Positions 17,421-26,712 of a stretch of DNA of 64,000 bases are shown in pieces (the first letter of the stretch is position 1; every line of letters starts with the position of its first letter). The position numbers and the translations under genes were made by a program. The notes beneath the pieces were generated by a model. That model had not been told where the DNA came from and did no database searches. It worked only from the letters and a program-made list of their open reading frames with translations. The stretch comes from an uncultured Elusimicrobiales bacterium (GTDB taxonomy: Bacteria; Elusimicrobiota; Elusimicrobia; Elusimicrobiales; Elusimicrobiaceae), in contig CALVGG010000001.1 in assembly GCA_944327085.1 (NCBI GenBank), forward strand, positions 248,001 through 312,000, read 5' to 3'.

Positions 17421-19084
17421 ACAAGCTTACCGTGCAAAACTTTGCCATTATTTCCAACTTAACCTTGCAGTTTGGGCCGGGGCTGAATGTCTTTTCGGGC
17501 GAAACGGGGGCCGGCAAATCCATTGTTATAGAAGCACTGGGTTTTGTGCTGGGCGCCCGGGGCGACGCGGACGCCATTAAAGACGGCGCGCAAAAAATGA
17601 CCGTCAGCGCGGAATTTTCCACCGATATGCTGCCCGAGGCCGTACGACGGGAACGCCAACTGACCGGAGAAACCTTTACCCTTAAAAGAGAGCTGGACCG
17701 CAACGGCAAAGGCAAAGCCTTTATAAACGGCAAACCGGTTACCGTTTCGGCCCTGGCGCAAATTGGCCGGTATTTGGTGGACTTTCACGGCCAGCACGAA
17801 CACCAAAGCTTAATGCATCCTTCCGTGCATTTAACGCTGCTGGATAAATTTTCCAAGCAGGAAACGCTTTTGCAAAAAGTGCATGACGCGTACACCCGCT
17901 TAAAAAATATTGAAGAGCGCCTAAACGCGGCTGCTTTGTCCGAGCAGGAAAAAGAACGCCTGCGGGATTTATGCTCCTACCAATTAAAAGAAATTGAAGA
18001 CGTAAACCCCACCGCGGACGAAGACCTGGAACTGGAGCAAAACCTGCCCAAAATGAAAAACGCCGGCCGCCTGCTGGAGCTGGCCCAAACCGCCTACAGT
18101 GAGCTGTATGAAGAGGAAGGCTCCGCTACCGAGCGCGCCGGCAAAGCCGCCCGCTGCGTGGAAGACATGGCCCAGCTGGACGAAAACGCCGCCGAACTGG
18201 CCGAAAATTTAAACTCCGCCCTGGCCGCGTTGGAAGACGCCGCCTCCTCGCTGGCGGCCTATAAAGACGACATCAACCTGGACCCGCAAGCCTTAGACGA
18301 TATGCTTTCGCGCCACGAAAAAATCAAACGCTTAAAAAGCAAATACGGCCCCGGCATTGAAGACGTTTTAAAAACCGCGCAGGATTTAAAACAACGCCTG
18401 CACGCGCTGGACCACCAAAACGAGGAAGAAGAGCTCCTTCGCAAAGAGTGGGACAAACAACACGCCGAACTTTTACACCTTTCCCAGCAAATGCACGACA
18501 AACGCATGCAAGCGGCGGAAAAACTTTCCCAATTATTGTGTGAACAAATCCGCCCGCTGGGCTTTAACGCGGTGCGTTTCCGCGCCAGTGTGGAAATGGA
18601 CGAAGAAAACCTGGGCCCCACCGGGGCGGACAAGGTGGAGTTTTTATTCTCCCCCAACCCCGGCCAAGCGCTCAGGCCTTTAAAAGACATTGCCTCCGGC
18701 GGGGAAATTTCCCGAGTGATGCTGGGCTTAAAAACCGTTTTGGCCCCCACCGTGCCCGTTATGGTGTTTGACGAGGTGGACGCCGGAATCGGCGGCGAGA
18801 CCGCCCTCCTGGTGGGAGAAAAGTTAAAAGCCGTTTCCAAGGGGCGCCAGGTGCTGTGCGTTACCCACCTGGCGCAAGTGGCGGCCCAGGCGGATGAAAA
18901 CTTTCATGTTGCCAAATCCGCCAAAAAAGACAGCACCGAAGTATCCATCACCCCGCTCACCGGTGAGCGGCTAACGGCCGAAATTGCCCGCATGCTGGGC
19001 GGCAATGCAGACCCCAAATCCGCCGCGTATACACACGCGCAGGAACTGTTAAAACAAGCCGGGAGAAAAAATGAAAATAAATAA
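17414..19084 (+). CDS. recN: DNA repair protein RecN
   Basis: SMC-like ATPase that binds 3' ends in double-strand break repair. 556 residues: Walker A GETGAGKS near residue 35, a long central coiled coil (Glu/Lys/Leu-rich, about residues 150-385), then the C-terminal ATPase half with signature SGGEISRVMLGLK, Walker B VMVFDEVDAGIGG and CVTHLAQVAA. It overlaps nadK at its start and a small membrane-protein gene at its end, so the three form one unit. Confidence 0.96.
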   Translation: MLNKLTVQNFAIISNLTLQFGPGLNVFSGETGAGKSIVIEALGFVLGARGDADAIKDGAQKMTVSAEFSTDMLPEAVRRERQLTGETFTLKRELDRNGKGKAFINGKPVTVSALAQIGRYLVDFHGQHEHQSLMHPSVHLTLLDKFSKQETLLQKVHDAYTRLKNIEERLNAAALSEQEKERLRDLCSYQLKEIEDVNPTADEDLELEQNLPKMKNAGRLLELAQTAYSELYEEEGSATERAGKAARCVEDMAQLDENAAELAENLNSALAALEDAASSLAAYKDDINLDPQALDDMLSRHEKIKRLKSKYGPGIEDVLKTAQDLKQRLHALDHQNEEEELLRKEWDKQHAELLHLSQQMHDKRMQAAEKLSQLLCEQIRPLGFNAVRFRASVEMDEENLGPTGADKVEFLFSPNPGQALRPLKDIASGGEISRVMLGLKTVLAPTVPVMVFDEVDAGIGGETALLVGEKLKAVSKGRQVLCVTHLAQVAAQADENFHVAKSAKKDSTEVSITPLTGERLTAEIARMLGGNADPKSAAYTHAQELLKQAGRKNENK

Positions 19085-19364
19085 AAACATCTTTATTCCC
19101 CACCGCTGGATAGGCTTAAAAGGCCTTACGCGCTTTTTTATTTTTTTATTTTACATACCCTTTATTATCTTTTTATATAGTGCCACACAATGGATAATGG
19201 CCCTGCTTACCCCGGCCGAAAAGCTGGCTACATACTCAGCCCCCATTAAACAATTATGGGCCGGCGCCGCCGTGCAAAGTTTACTTTTGGCCGTGTTGTT
19301 GTGCACCGTAATAGCCGTGTTAAAAACACTGGCGGACACGGCCAAATACACCCTTAAAAAATAA
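19071..19364 (+). CDS. Small two-helix membrane protein
   Basis: 97 residues with two hydrophobic helices (about residues 19-45 and 60-85), a basic N-terminus and a basic C-terminus. It starts inside recN with GGGAG just upstream. Its opening, PHRWIGLKGLTRFFIFLFY, lines up with the beginning of the next gene (PHNWLCLKHLYYVFIALFY), so the two look like tandem paralogs. The function is unknown. Confidence 0.7.
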   Translation: MKINKNIFIPHRWIGLKGLTRFFIFLFYIPFIIFLYSATQWIMALLTPAEKLATYSAPIKQLWAGAAVQSLLLAVLLCTVIAVLKTLADTAKYTLKK

Positions 19365-19377
19365 CCCTTACTTATCC

Positions 19378-19405
19378 TTTACACAGTGCTTCTTTTTGAT
19401 ACAAT
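19378..19405 (+). promoter_or_regulatory. Promoter for the small membrane protein gene at 19469
   Basis: TTTACA (-35, 19378-19383), a 16-bp spacer and TACAAT (-10, 19400-19405, preceded by TG) form a near-consensus sigma70-type promoter. Confidence 0.6.
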
Positions 19406-19468
19406 ATGAATATAAGGTTCCGCCGGGGGTTGTTTAAGGCGCACCTTTAATAAAACAGGAGGAAAGTT

Positions 19469-19816
19469 ATGTCTAAATGCTGCAAATGCGCCAAATGGTG
19501 GCCGCACAACTGGCTTTGCCTGAAACACTTGTATTATGTGTTTATTGCGCTGTTCTATCTTACGTTAGTTTCCGCGCTGTATTTCTTTATCAGCGCCATG
19601 TTGGTTCCCGCCGGAGTATTTGAAAATGCCGGCCAGAACAAATGGTTCTTTATCTTAAACACCATTACGCCCATTTTGCTGGGTATGATTATGAGCTTAA
19701 CTTTGGCCAAAATCATCAAAGTTTTGCGCAAAATCAAACACGCCGTTGCCCCGTGCGCCTGCACGGCTGCGCCGGAAGTAACCACCGAAGAAGTAGTGGA
19801 AAAAGAATCCAAATAA
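19469..19816 (+). CDS. Small cysteine-containing membrane protein
   Basis: 115 residues with a strong RBS (AGGAGG). The N-terminus has closely spaced cysteines (KCCKCAKWW), then two hydrophobic helices (about residues 22-48 and 60-82), and a cytoplasmic-looking tail with a second Cys pair (CACT) and many Glu. The Cys clusters might bind a metal; this is only suggestive. It shares a PHxWxxLKxL...LFY opening with the preceding gene. It has its own promoter and terminator. Confidence 0.75.
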   Translation: MSKCCKCAKWWPHNWLCLKHLYYVFIALFYLTLVSALYFFISAMLVPAGVFENAGQNKWFFILNTITPILLGMIMSLTLAKIIKVLRKIKHAVAPCACTAAPEVTTEEVVEKESK

Positions 19817-19821
19817 TCTAA

Positions 19822-19855
19822 ACGCGGCGGGGCTTACGGCTCCGCCGCGTTTTTT
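19822..19855 (+). terminator. Rho-independent terminator
   Basis: ACGCGGCGG (19822-19830) pairs with CCGCCGCGT (19842-19850), followed by a T-tract. It lies between the small membrane protein gene and the outer-membrane protein gene. Confidence 0.85.
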
Positions 19856-19867
19856 AAGAGAGGTTGC

Positions 19868-21193
19868 ATGAAAAGAAGTTTCGCCTTATTTGCCGCGTTG
19901 TTTGCGTCTGTTGCCCTGCAAGCGGAAAGCATTAAACTCAAAGACGGCACCATTTTAAGCGGGTCCATTTTAAGCCAAACACAATACACCTTAAACCTGG
20001 CTACATCTTACGGCACCGTTACCCTCAACCAAAAAGAAATTGAACAGATTTTGCCGGACAAGCACCGCATTTTACTTAAAGGCGGAACGCAACTCGTCGG
20101 CGTTATTTTAGATTTGGACGAATTTAACCTTAAACTGCAAACGGACAGCGGGGTAGTAAATATTGATATGCCCCAAATTGCCAATATTGAAGTATATGAT
20201 TATGACCAGGGCCAAAAACAACAACAGCAATATGTGGAGCAGAAAATAGAAACCGCCGCACAAGCCGCGCAAAAACAGGAACAAGTGGCCCAAACCGGCA
20301 AGGTGGAAGCGGCCGGCGGGTTATCGTTTGATTCAGACATTGACAAAGTTTTTGACGCTCAAAACGCCACCGTGGTGGGCGGGCGCGTGGTAACCACTAC
20401 CCCCACCGCTCCAGTGCAGGCCACCCCGCAAAACCCGCAACTGCTAAGTGATGAAGAAGCTTTTTTAAAAGGGGTTAAATCCGGCACGGTAAGCCAGCAG
20501 GAATATGCAGCCGCCGCTAAGACGCAACTGGCTTCCAAAAAATCGGCCAAAAAAGAAACCTCCGCCAAAAAAGAAAAAGACTTTAATAAATCTTTATCTC
20601 TTCAGTTAGGCGTAATGCCCTTGGATTTAAAATTAAACGTAAGCGGCATAAACGGTTTTCAAAAAGAGACCGACCTGAAAGACGTTGGCGGCACCAGCAT
20701 TGCCGTTTCCGGTAAATTTTTATGGCGCGTGATGGACGGCAATTTTTGGCTGGGCCCCACCCTGGGCATAGCCAATATTGACGGAGCCTCCTTCCCGGAT
20801 TTAGACCCGGACGTAGCCGCTGCCAATGATACAGCCGCCTCCTCCGGGAAACCCATTCCCTACCCGGACCCTACCGTAAAAACCAGCGGGCAGATTTTAA
20901 ACTTTGGTTTATCGGCCAATTATTACATCAACCCGCAAAGTTTATTTTCTTTTTACTTAACGGCCAATGCCGGCTATGAAATGCTAACGTTAAATTACAG
21001 AGGGACCGAAAAAAGCCAAAGCTTTAAGTCTAACGGCATTGCCGGCGGCGCCGGCGTTGGGGTGGAAACCCGCATAGATGACTTGTACTTAGGGTTGGAA
21101 GTACGCCAACAGTTTGCCGCCCGAAGCGACGAGCTGGAAGATTCTTCCGCCACCAACACGGTATTTAGCTTACAGGCTAACTGGAAGTTTTAA
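19868..21193 (+). CDS. Outer-membrane beta-barrel protein with two N-terminal Sm-like repeats
   Basis: 441 residues with a signal peptide (about 20 residues, ending ALQA). The mature N-terminus has two tandem units of the same pattern (KDGTILSGSI...YGTVTLNQKEIEQI and KGGTQLVGVI...SGVVNIDMPQIANI), resembling Sm/SH3-like small barrels. A Gln/Ala/Lys-rich linker follows (about residues 115-235). The C-terminal about 200 residues alternate as beta-strands and end in phenylalanine (NWKF), the usual outer-membrane insertion signal. Function is unknown; a porin-like or structural role is possible. Confidence 0.8.
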   Translation: MKRSFALFAALFASVALQAESIKLKDGTILSGSILSQTQYTLNLATSYGTVTLNQKEIEQILPDKHRILLKGGTQLVGVILDLDEFNLKLQTDSGVVNIDMPQIANIEVYDYDQGQKQQQQYVEQKIETAAQAAQKQEQVAQTGKVEAAGGLSFDSDIDKVFDAQNATVVGGRVVTTTPTAPVQATPQNPQLLSDEEAFLKGVKSGTVSQQEYAAAAKTQLASKKSAKKETSAKKEKDFNKSLSLQLGVMPLDLKLNVSGINGFQKETDLKDVGGTSIAVSGKFLWRVMDGNFWLGPTLGIANIDGASFPDLDPDVAAANDTAASSGKPIPYPDPTVKTSGQILNFGLSANYYINPQSLFSFYLTANAGYEMLTLNYRGTEKSQSFKSNGIAGGAGVGVETRIDDLYLGLEVRQQFAARSDELEDSSATNTVFSLQANWKF

Positions 21194-22296
21194 TGCATAT
21201 ACTGGCTTTGCCCAACGCGTTTAAAGGCTCTTTAAGCGCGTTGCAAACGGCACGTATTTTACAGAAAGAATTATCCCCCCGCTACCGGGTGACGGCTATC
21301 CCCGTTTCTGACGGAGGGGACGGATTTATAGATTTTTTTAAATATCTTTATCCCGCCTCCCGCACGGTGCGCCTGCGCGCAAAAAACGCATTTAACAAAA
21401 CCCAAAATACCTCTTATCTGCTTTTGCCCGACGGCAAAACCGCCATTATAGAAACCGCCCGCATTTGCGGCCTGGGCAGCGCCAAAAAGAGCGAGCTGGA
21501 CCCTTTAAACGCCACTTCTTACGGAGTGGGGCAGGCTATGTTAAACGCGGTTAAGCGCGGCGTTAAAACCATTTATATAGGCCTGGGCGGCGTGGCGTGT
21601 AATGACGGCGGAAGCGGAGCCGCAGCAGCCTGCGGCAGTTTGCTCACAGATAAACAAGGCCGCCTCTTGCCGCTGGGAGCCGCACCGCTTTTAAACTTGG
21701 CTCATATTAACAACCAAACACTTACCAAACATTTTAAAGGAGTGCGCGTGTTTGCCGTGGCGGACGTTACCAACCCGCTGTTAGGGCCCAAAAGCTCGGC
21801 CAAAGTGTTTGGCCCGCAAAAAGGTGCTACCCCCGCACAGGTAAAACTGCTGGACCGTGCCATGGCCGTTTATGCCCGCTGTATAAAGAAAGATTTAGGC
21901 AAAAGCGTTGCCCACACTCCTTCCACCGCGGCGGCCGGGGCCATCTGCGCGGGGTTGTACGGTTTGTTTAACGCACAGATTTTACTGGGGGCCGATTTTT
22001 TATTTGAAAAAGCCCACTTTAACCAATACGCCCAAAAGGCAGACTTAATTATTACGGCCGAAGGCAAGCTGGACAGCCAAACCTTTGGCGGCAAAGCGCC
22101 GCTGGCCGTTATGAAACTGGCTAAAAAATACAAAAAGCCCGTTTTGTTTATTTGCGGCAAGCTGGAGGAAAACATACTCAAACATAAACACTTCCTGCCC
22201 ACCCGCATAGCCGTACTGAGCGATTTTGCCCCCAACGAGGACGACTGCCGCCAACATGCCGCCAAATATTTAAAACGCCTGTGCAAAGCGCTGTAA
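21193..22296 (+). CDS. Glycerate kinase
   Basis: Phosphorylates D-glycerate to 2- or 3-phosphoglycerate. The 367-residue protein belongs to the GarK/GlxK family: LPNAFKGSLSALQTARI at the N-terminus, PVSDGGDGFIDFF, the glycine-rich GLGGVACNDGGSGAA and the C-terminal TAEGKLDSQTFGGKAP. The start codon overlaps the preceding stop (TAATG). It is the last gene before an AT-rich insertion. Confidence 0.94.
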   Translation: MHILALPNAFKGSLSALQTARILQKELSPRYRVTAIPVSDGGDGFIDFFKYLYPASRTVRLRAKNAFNKTQNTSYLLLPDGKTAIIETARICGLGSAKKSELDPLNATSYGVGQAMLNAVKRGVKTIYIGLGGVACNDGGSGAAAACGSLLTDKQGRLLPLGAAPLLNLAHINNQTLTKHFKGVRVFAVADVTNPLLGPKSSAKVFGPQKGATPAQVKLLDRAMAVYARCIKKDLGKSVAHTPSTAAAGAICAGLYGLFNAQILLGADFLFEKAHFNQYAQKADLIITAEGKLDSQTFGGKAPLAVMKLAKKYKKPVLFICGKLEENILKHKHFLPTRIAVLSDFAPNEDDCRQHAAKYLKRLCKAL

Positions 22297-22510
22297 CCCA
22301 CTCTCTAATTATTATTTTCTAAATCCACTCTCAGAATCTTTATCATTAATCAAGAAATCTTCAATAGCATAAGAGTAAAAGGGAATTTCATATTCTATCT
22401 CTCGTTCCATCTTATTACATAGCATATATTATTTATATCTACACAATATAATATAATTATATCTTAGGAACAAATGACTATATGAAATGTTAGAGAGGAG
22501 ATAAACAAAC
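22297..22510. other. AT-rich junction before the restriction gene
   Basis: Base composition drops abruptly after the glycerate kinase stop. A 37-codon open frame runs on the minus strand (22312-22425, starting MLCNKMEREIEYEI) without a ribosome site. It may be a remnant of a displaced gene or noise. Confidence 0.4.
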
Positions 22511-24211
22511 ATGGGCTTTTCCAACACCAACTTTACCAATTTGAGTGAGATTATAAATTCCAATGAATATTATAATATTCCCGATTATCAAAGGCCTTAT
22601 TCTTGGAACCAAGAGCAAGTAGACACGTTACTATCTGATTTGCTGGAAGATTATCAAGAAAACAACCCTAATCACTATTTTTGTGGTTCAATTGTCCTTT
22701 TAAAGCCCAGCATTCAAAATTCAAGATATGATATTATCGACGGGCAACAACGTTTAACTACCTTTATTATCTTACTTGCGGTTTTAAAGCATCAGTATGG
22801 TGACCAGATGACCCCAGTATCTAAAGGGCAAATAAAAGAGTCCATCTGGGGACGTTATGATAATGGAAGTAGAATTCAAAAACTCAAGCTAATGCCGAAT
22901 AAATCTAAATATATAGAATTCGATAAAACACTACAATCTCTAGCAAAAGACTCCACCTCTGATAGTGAAGAGTATTCTTTAAATGAAACTTTATTAAATT
23001 TAGATTTTAAAACATCCCAAAAAAATAATAAATATTGGCAAAACGCAAAAACTATAAGAGATTTCTTAGTTGAGGAAGAAGCTTTTAAAAATATCGACAT
23101 CAATGACTTTGTCAAATACCTTTTTGAAAAAATTGATTTTGTTGTTATATTAGTTGACGGCTTAGACAATGCCATGAAAATATTCAATGTCCTTAATGAC
23201 AGAGGCCTAGCTTTAAAACCTGCTGATATCTTAAAAAGCTTAATGATGGCAGAAATTAAATCCAAAGAACAACGAGAAGTTTTTGAAAAGGCTTGGCAAA
23301 ATCTTTATACCAAACTAGATAATGATAACGATTTATTAGATAAAGTTTTGAATTATTACACTTTCTATACAATTACAGAAAACCCAGGACAAAGATATGA
23401 CAAAATATTAATTAATAAATTCAGACACAGTGACATGTTAGATAGAATCAATGAAATAGAAAAATTTACCGACACATATAAACAAGTAATGAATGAGTCT
23501 AATACAAGAATTTATTCACTAAAATATTTTAAATGGAATTATTGTTTACCAATGGCTATAATTGCCAAATATGTAAATTACCCTCAATTTAACGAATTAT
23601 TAGACATCTTAGTAGCATATTATTTTCAGCACCTGATAGCTGGGCACACACTCACAAAGGTTAAACAAACATCTTTTCAGATTATGAAGGCAATAAAGAA
23701 CAAAAAACCGTTGGAAGAAATAAAAGTTATGTGCAAAAATAATTTGGATAAAGACAATACAACCAAATTATTTCAAACAAATCTTGAAGGAGCTGTAGAC
23801 AACAAAAAATGGATTAAACCTTTGCTTCTCATGTTAGAATATGCTAAATGGGAAGAAGGACGTGGATTTATAGAAATCAATAACAAATTACACTTAGAAC
23901 ACATACTCCCCCAAACTATTCGGGAAAAAGACAAAACCCCAACTCCATGGTGTTCTTCTTTTGATGATGAAAAACATCAGAAATTTCTCCATAGACTAGG
24001 AAACTTAACAATATTATCGTTAAAGAAAAATGAAGAAATAAAAAACTTTGACTTTAATCGAAAGAAAGAAGCCTATTATTCAAAACAAGCCTCTAATATT
24101 CTGCTCAATCACGAAATATCGGAATACTCAACGTGGTTGGATAGTGATATTATTCAAAGAGAAAATGATCTAAAGAAAAGAATTCTAAAGAAATTAGATA
24201 TCTTTAAATAG
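22511..24211 (+). CDS. GmrSD-type modification-dependent restriction protein (DUF262-DUF1524 fusion)
   Basis: Single-chain type IV restriction/phage defence protein of 566 residues. The N-terminal DUF262 domain shows PDYQRPYSWNQEQV, the nucleotide-binding IIDGQQRLTT and NDRGLALKPADIL. The C-terminal DUF1524 domain carries the HNH-like nuclease signature LEHILPQ followed by HRLGNLTILS. The family cuts DNA with modified (glucosylated hydroxymethyl) cytosines. The RBS GAGAGGAG is good. Codon use is strongly AT-biased and unlike both neighbours, a sign of recent horizontal transfer into the gap between two core units. Confidence 0.9.
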   Translation: MGFSNTNFTNLSEIINSNEYYNIPDYQRPYSWNQEQVDTLLSDLLEDYQENNPNHYFCGSIVLLKPSIQNSRYDIIDGQQRLTTFIILLAVLKHQYGDQMTPVSKGQIKESIWGRYDNGSRIQKLKLMPNKSKYIEFDKTLQSLAKDSTSDSEEYSLNETLLNLDFKTSQKNNKYWQNAKTIRDFLVEEEAFKNIDINDFVKYLFEKIDFVVILVDGLDNAMKIFNVLNDRGLALKPADILKSLMMAEIKSKEQREVFEKAWQNLYTKLDNDNDLLDKVLNYYTFYTITENPGQRYDKILINKFRHSDMLDRINEIEKFTDTYKQVMNESNTRIYSLKYFKWNYCLPMAIIAKYVNYPQFNELLDILVAYYFQHLIAGHTLTKVKQTSFQIMKAIKNKKPLEEIKVMCKNNLDKDNTTKLFQTNLEGAVDNKKWIKPLLLMLEYAKWEEGRGFIEINNKLHLEHILPQTIREKDKTPTPWCSSFDDEKHQKFLHRLGNLTILSLKKNEEIKNFDFNRKKEAYYSKQASNILLNHEISEYSTWLDSDIIQRENDLKKRILKKLDIFK

Positions 24212-24305
24212 GCTTTCAGTTTATTTTTCATCAGGAAGAATTACTACCGATAGTAAAATAAAAAATATTGCTACTGTGTGATAGATAACAAAAGCCCCGT
24301 TTAGA

Positions 24306-24340
24306 AAAAACCGCCCGGCCATTATTTAGCCGGGCGGTTT
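24306..24340 (-). terminator. Terminator of the antiporter gene
   Basis: AACCGCCCGGC (24309-24319) pairs with GCCGGGCGGTT (24329-24339), with a T-run on the minus strand. It marks the right edge of the AT-rich insertion. Confidence 0.85.
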
Positions 24341-24354
24341 ATATTAAGAGGTTT

Positions 24355-25665
24355 TTACTGCGCCTGTACATCAGACGGGGGGACATCCCCTTGCGGCTGC
24401 GGCCCTGCTTGCGGGGCGGCGGGGGCCGCTTCCTGCGGGGCCGGGTCGTGCCGGGTGAAGGCTCCGTCCGCCAGCCACTTCATGCCGCCTTTTTCTATCC
24501 GAAAGGAAATAAAGTTGGAAAACAACACGCTAAAGAAAATGACGGAATAAATCACATCTTGCACTGCGCTGCCGTCCCCCGGCAATTGCTGGGCCACCAT
24601 GGCCGCCAACACGGCACTGACCAGCCCGTTGGGGCACATGGCCAGTAAAACAGACGCGTCCGTTCGGGATATTTTTTTAGAGGTGCAAAAATCCACCACC
24701 GGCCAGCGCACCAAAAGTTTAATAACGCTTAGCATAGCGCCTGCCGCCACAAACCGCCATTCCCCCACGCGCATGCAAATGCCCATATACACAAAAAACA
24801 ACGTTTTAAAAATAAATCCCACTTCATCAAAAAACACGCGTTCTTCGGCATTTAAGGCAAAACCTTTAAACTCAAATTTGCGCAGCCACATGCGGCTAAA
24901 CAAACGTATATTTCCCGCCACAATGCCAAAGGTAAGCGTGGCGATGGCGCCGTCTCCCCCCAACAGCTCGCTGGCTCCATAGACAAGCAACACAAAAGCA
25001 AACGTAAGGGATACGGCATTTTCCATACGGCGGATGCGGTTTAAAACGCCCATCCAAAACAGCCCCGCCGCCAACGCAAACAAAATGCCAATACCAAAGG
25101 ATTTAACAATCTGCAGCCCCACCAGTCCGGCGGATACGGCTTCCCCTTTCACCAAAACCCCCAGCAAAGCCAACGCCACCACAATGGAGTATACGCCCGT
25201 TAAGTTGGCTTCCAAAAAAAGAATGGTTTTGGTATTATCGGCAATTTTCAACTTGGCAAGCATAGGCACAATAATAGCGGCGGAATTATTCGCCACAATG
25301 GATCCGATAATAAAAGAGGCCATCAGCGGCAGGCCCAGCGTCCAGTGTGCGGCAAACGCCACTACGAGCCCCGCCAACACAAAGCACACCGTGGTAAGCA
25401 AAAGCCCCTGCCCCACGGCACCGCGCAAGGAAGAAACTTTAAAATCAATCCCGCTCTTAAACAGCACCACAATCAGGGCCAGCGTGGTAAAAATTTCCCC
25501 GGCCGAACCAAACATATCCGGCGTAACCACCTGTAACCCGGGGCCGATAATCATGCCCAAAACCATTAAAGGCAAAACATCCGGCAGGCGGGTTTTTTCA
25601 AACAAGAAAGAAAACATTTGCCCCAAAAACAGTACAGAGCCGATAAATAGAATGGCGTAAGTCAT
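24355..25665 (-). CDS. Cation:proton antiporter (CPA superfamily)
   Basis: Inner-membrane protein of about 436 residues with 11-13 hydrophobic helices. Features fit Na+(K+)/H+ exchangers of the CPA family: LPLMVLGMIIGPGLQ early, KSGIDFK, NNSAAIIVPMLAKLK and a central GGDGAIATLTFGIVAGN. The C-terminal about 40 residues are Pro/Ala/Gln-rich and cytoplasmic. I start at 25665 (MTYAILFIGSV) because TATAAT on the minus strand (25672-25677) ends six bases upstream and no RBS exists; an upstream extension would put a charged stretch before the first helix. Confidence 0.88.
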   Translation of the reverse strand: MTYAILFIGSVLFLGQMFSFLFEKTRLPDVLPLMVLGMIIGPGLQVVTPDMFGSAGEIFTTLALIVVLFKSGIDFKVSSLRGAVGQGLLLTTVCFVLAGLVVAFAAHWTLGLPLMASFIIGSIVANNSAAIIVPMLAKLKIADNTKTILFLEANLTGVYSIVVALALLGVLVKGEAVSAGLVGLQIVKSFGIGILFALAAGLFWMGVLNRIRRMENAVSLTFAFVLLVYGASELLGGDGAIATLTFGIVAGNIRLFSRMWLRKFEFKGFALNAEERVFFDEVGFIFKTLFFVYMGICMRVGEWRFVAAGAMLSVIKLLVRWPVVDFCTSKKISRTDASVLLAMCPNGLVSAVLAAMVAQQLPGDGSAVQDVIYSVIFFSVLFSNFISFRIEKGGMKWLADGAFTRHDPAPQEAAPAAPQAGPQPQGDVPPSDVQAQ

Positions 25666-25728
25666 AAAATTATTATATGAAAATTTGTCCTTGCGCCGGG
25701 GCACAATATTTCATTTAATACAAGTAAT

Positions 25729-26661
25729 ATGGAACACAATGCAAAAATTTTACTGGCGGACGATTCCCCCACCCTGCGTTTTTTAGTGGCCGAAGTGCTA
25801 ACCGAGGCCGGTTTTACCGTAGTGGAAGCCGAAGACGGCCAAGACGCCGTGGAAAAAACCTATAAAGAAAACCCCGATTTGTTAATTTTAGATTATGATA
25901 TGCCCCGCAAAACCGGTTTTGAAGTAGTGCGCGAAATCCGCAGCCGCACCGGTTATTTGCATACACCCATTATTATTTTTACGGCAGACACGCACAAATC
26001 CACCAAAATGGAAGGCCTTGGCTTGGATATTGACGACTACTTAAACAAACCGGCTGACGGGGATGAGATTGTGGCCCGCGTAAAACTTTTGTTAAAACGC
26101 AACAAACAAAAGATGGACAGCAACCCCTTAACCCGCCTTCCGGGCAACCCTTCCATACAGGCGCGGGTGGAAAGCGAAATTGCTTCCAAGCGCCCATTTG
26201 CCGTATTGTATTGTGATTTAAACAACTTTAAAGCCTATAACGACAAATACGGCTTTGCCGCGGGGGACCGCGTACTCACGGCAGTGGCCAATATCATTGT
26301 AACGGCCGCCAGGCAGGATAAAACGGCCTTTGTGGGGCATATAGGCGGGGATGATTTTATTGTCGTATGCGCTTTTGATAAAGCCCAAGCCATCGCCCAA
26401 AGCATTATCACCCAGTTGGACGCCGCCGCCCCCGCTTTTTATAACGAGGCGGACCGCGCCCAAGGCTTTATGGAATCCGTCAACCGCAAAGGGGAAAAGG
26501 AACGCTTTAAATTTTTATCCGTTGGTATTGGCATTGTGCACAACACCCAGCGCCCGCTGACCTCGTTTGCCATGGTAAGCAATATTGGCAGCGAGCTAAA
26601 GTGCCTGGCCAAACGCCACGAAGGCGCCAGCTATTTTGTGCTGGACCGCCGCACCGCTTAA
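25729..26661 (+). CDS. Response regulator with a GGDEF (diguanylate cyclase-type) domain
   Basis: 310 residues. The receiver domain (1-120) has the acidic pair in LLADDSPT, the phospho-acceptor in LILDYDMP, the Thr in FTADTH and Lys in LNKPAD. The second domain is GGDEF-like, with the metal site in YCDLNNFKAYNDKYGFAAGD and the signature GGDDF in place of GGDEF. No upstream RxxD inhibitory site is visible. It could make cyclic di-GMP in response to a kinase; activity is uncertain because of the Asp substitution. It is divergent from the antiporter and ends at a bidirectional terminator. Confidence 0.88.
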   Translation: MEHNAKILLADDSPTLRFLVAEVLTEAGFTVVEAEDGQDAVEKTYKENPDLLILDYDMPRKTGFEVVREIRSRTGYLHTPIIIFTADTHKSTKMEGLGLDIDDYLNKPADGDEIVARVKLLLKRNKQKMDSNPLTRLPGNPSIQARVESEIASKRPFAVLYCDLNNFKAYNDKYGFAAGDRVLTAVANIIVTAARQDKTAFVGHIGGDDFIVVCAFDKAQAIAQSIITQLDAAAPAFYNEADRAQGFMESVNRKGEKERFKFLSVGIGIVHNTQRPLTSFAMVSNIGSELKCLAKRHEGASYFVLDRRTA

Positions 26662-26668
26662 CCCCATA

Positions 26669-26700
26669 AAAAAAGCCCTCCTTTATTAGGAGGGCTTTTT
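26669..26700. terminator. Bidirectional terminator between convergent genes
   Basis: AAAAAGCCCTCCT pairs with AGGAGGGCTTTTT around a short loop, with A- and T-tracts on both sides. It serves the response regulator (plus) and crcB (minus). Confidence 0.88.
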
Positions 26701-26712
26701 ATTAAATATCGC

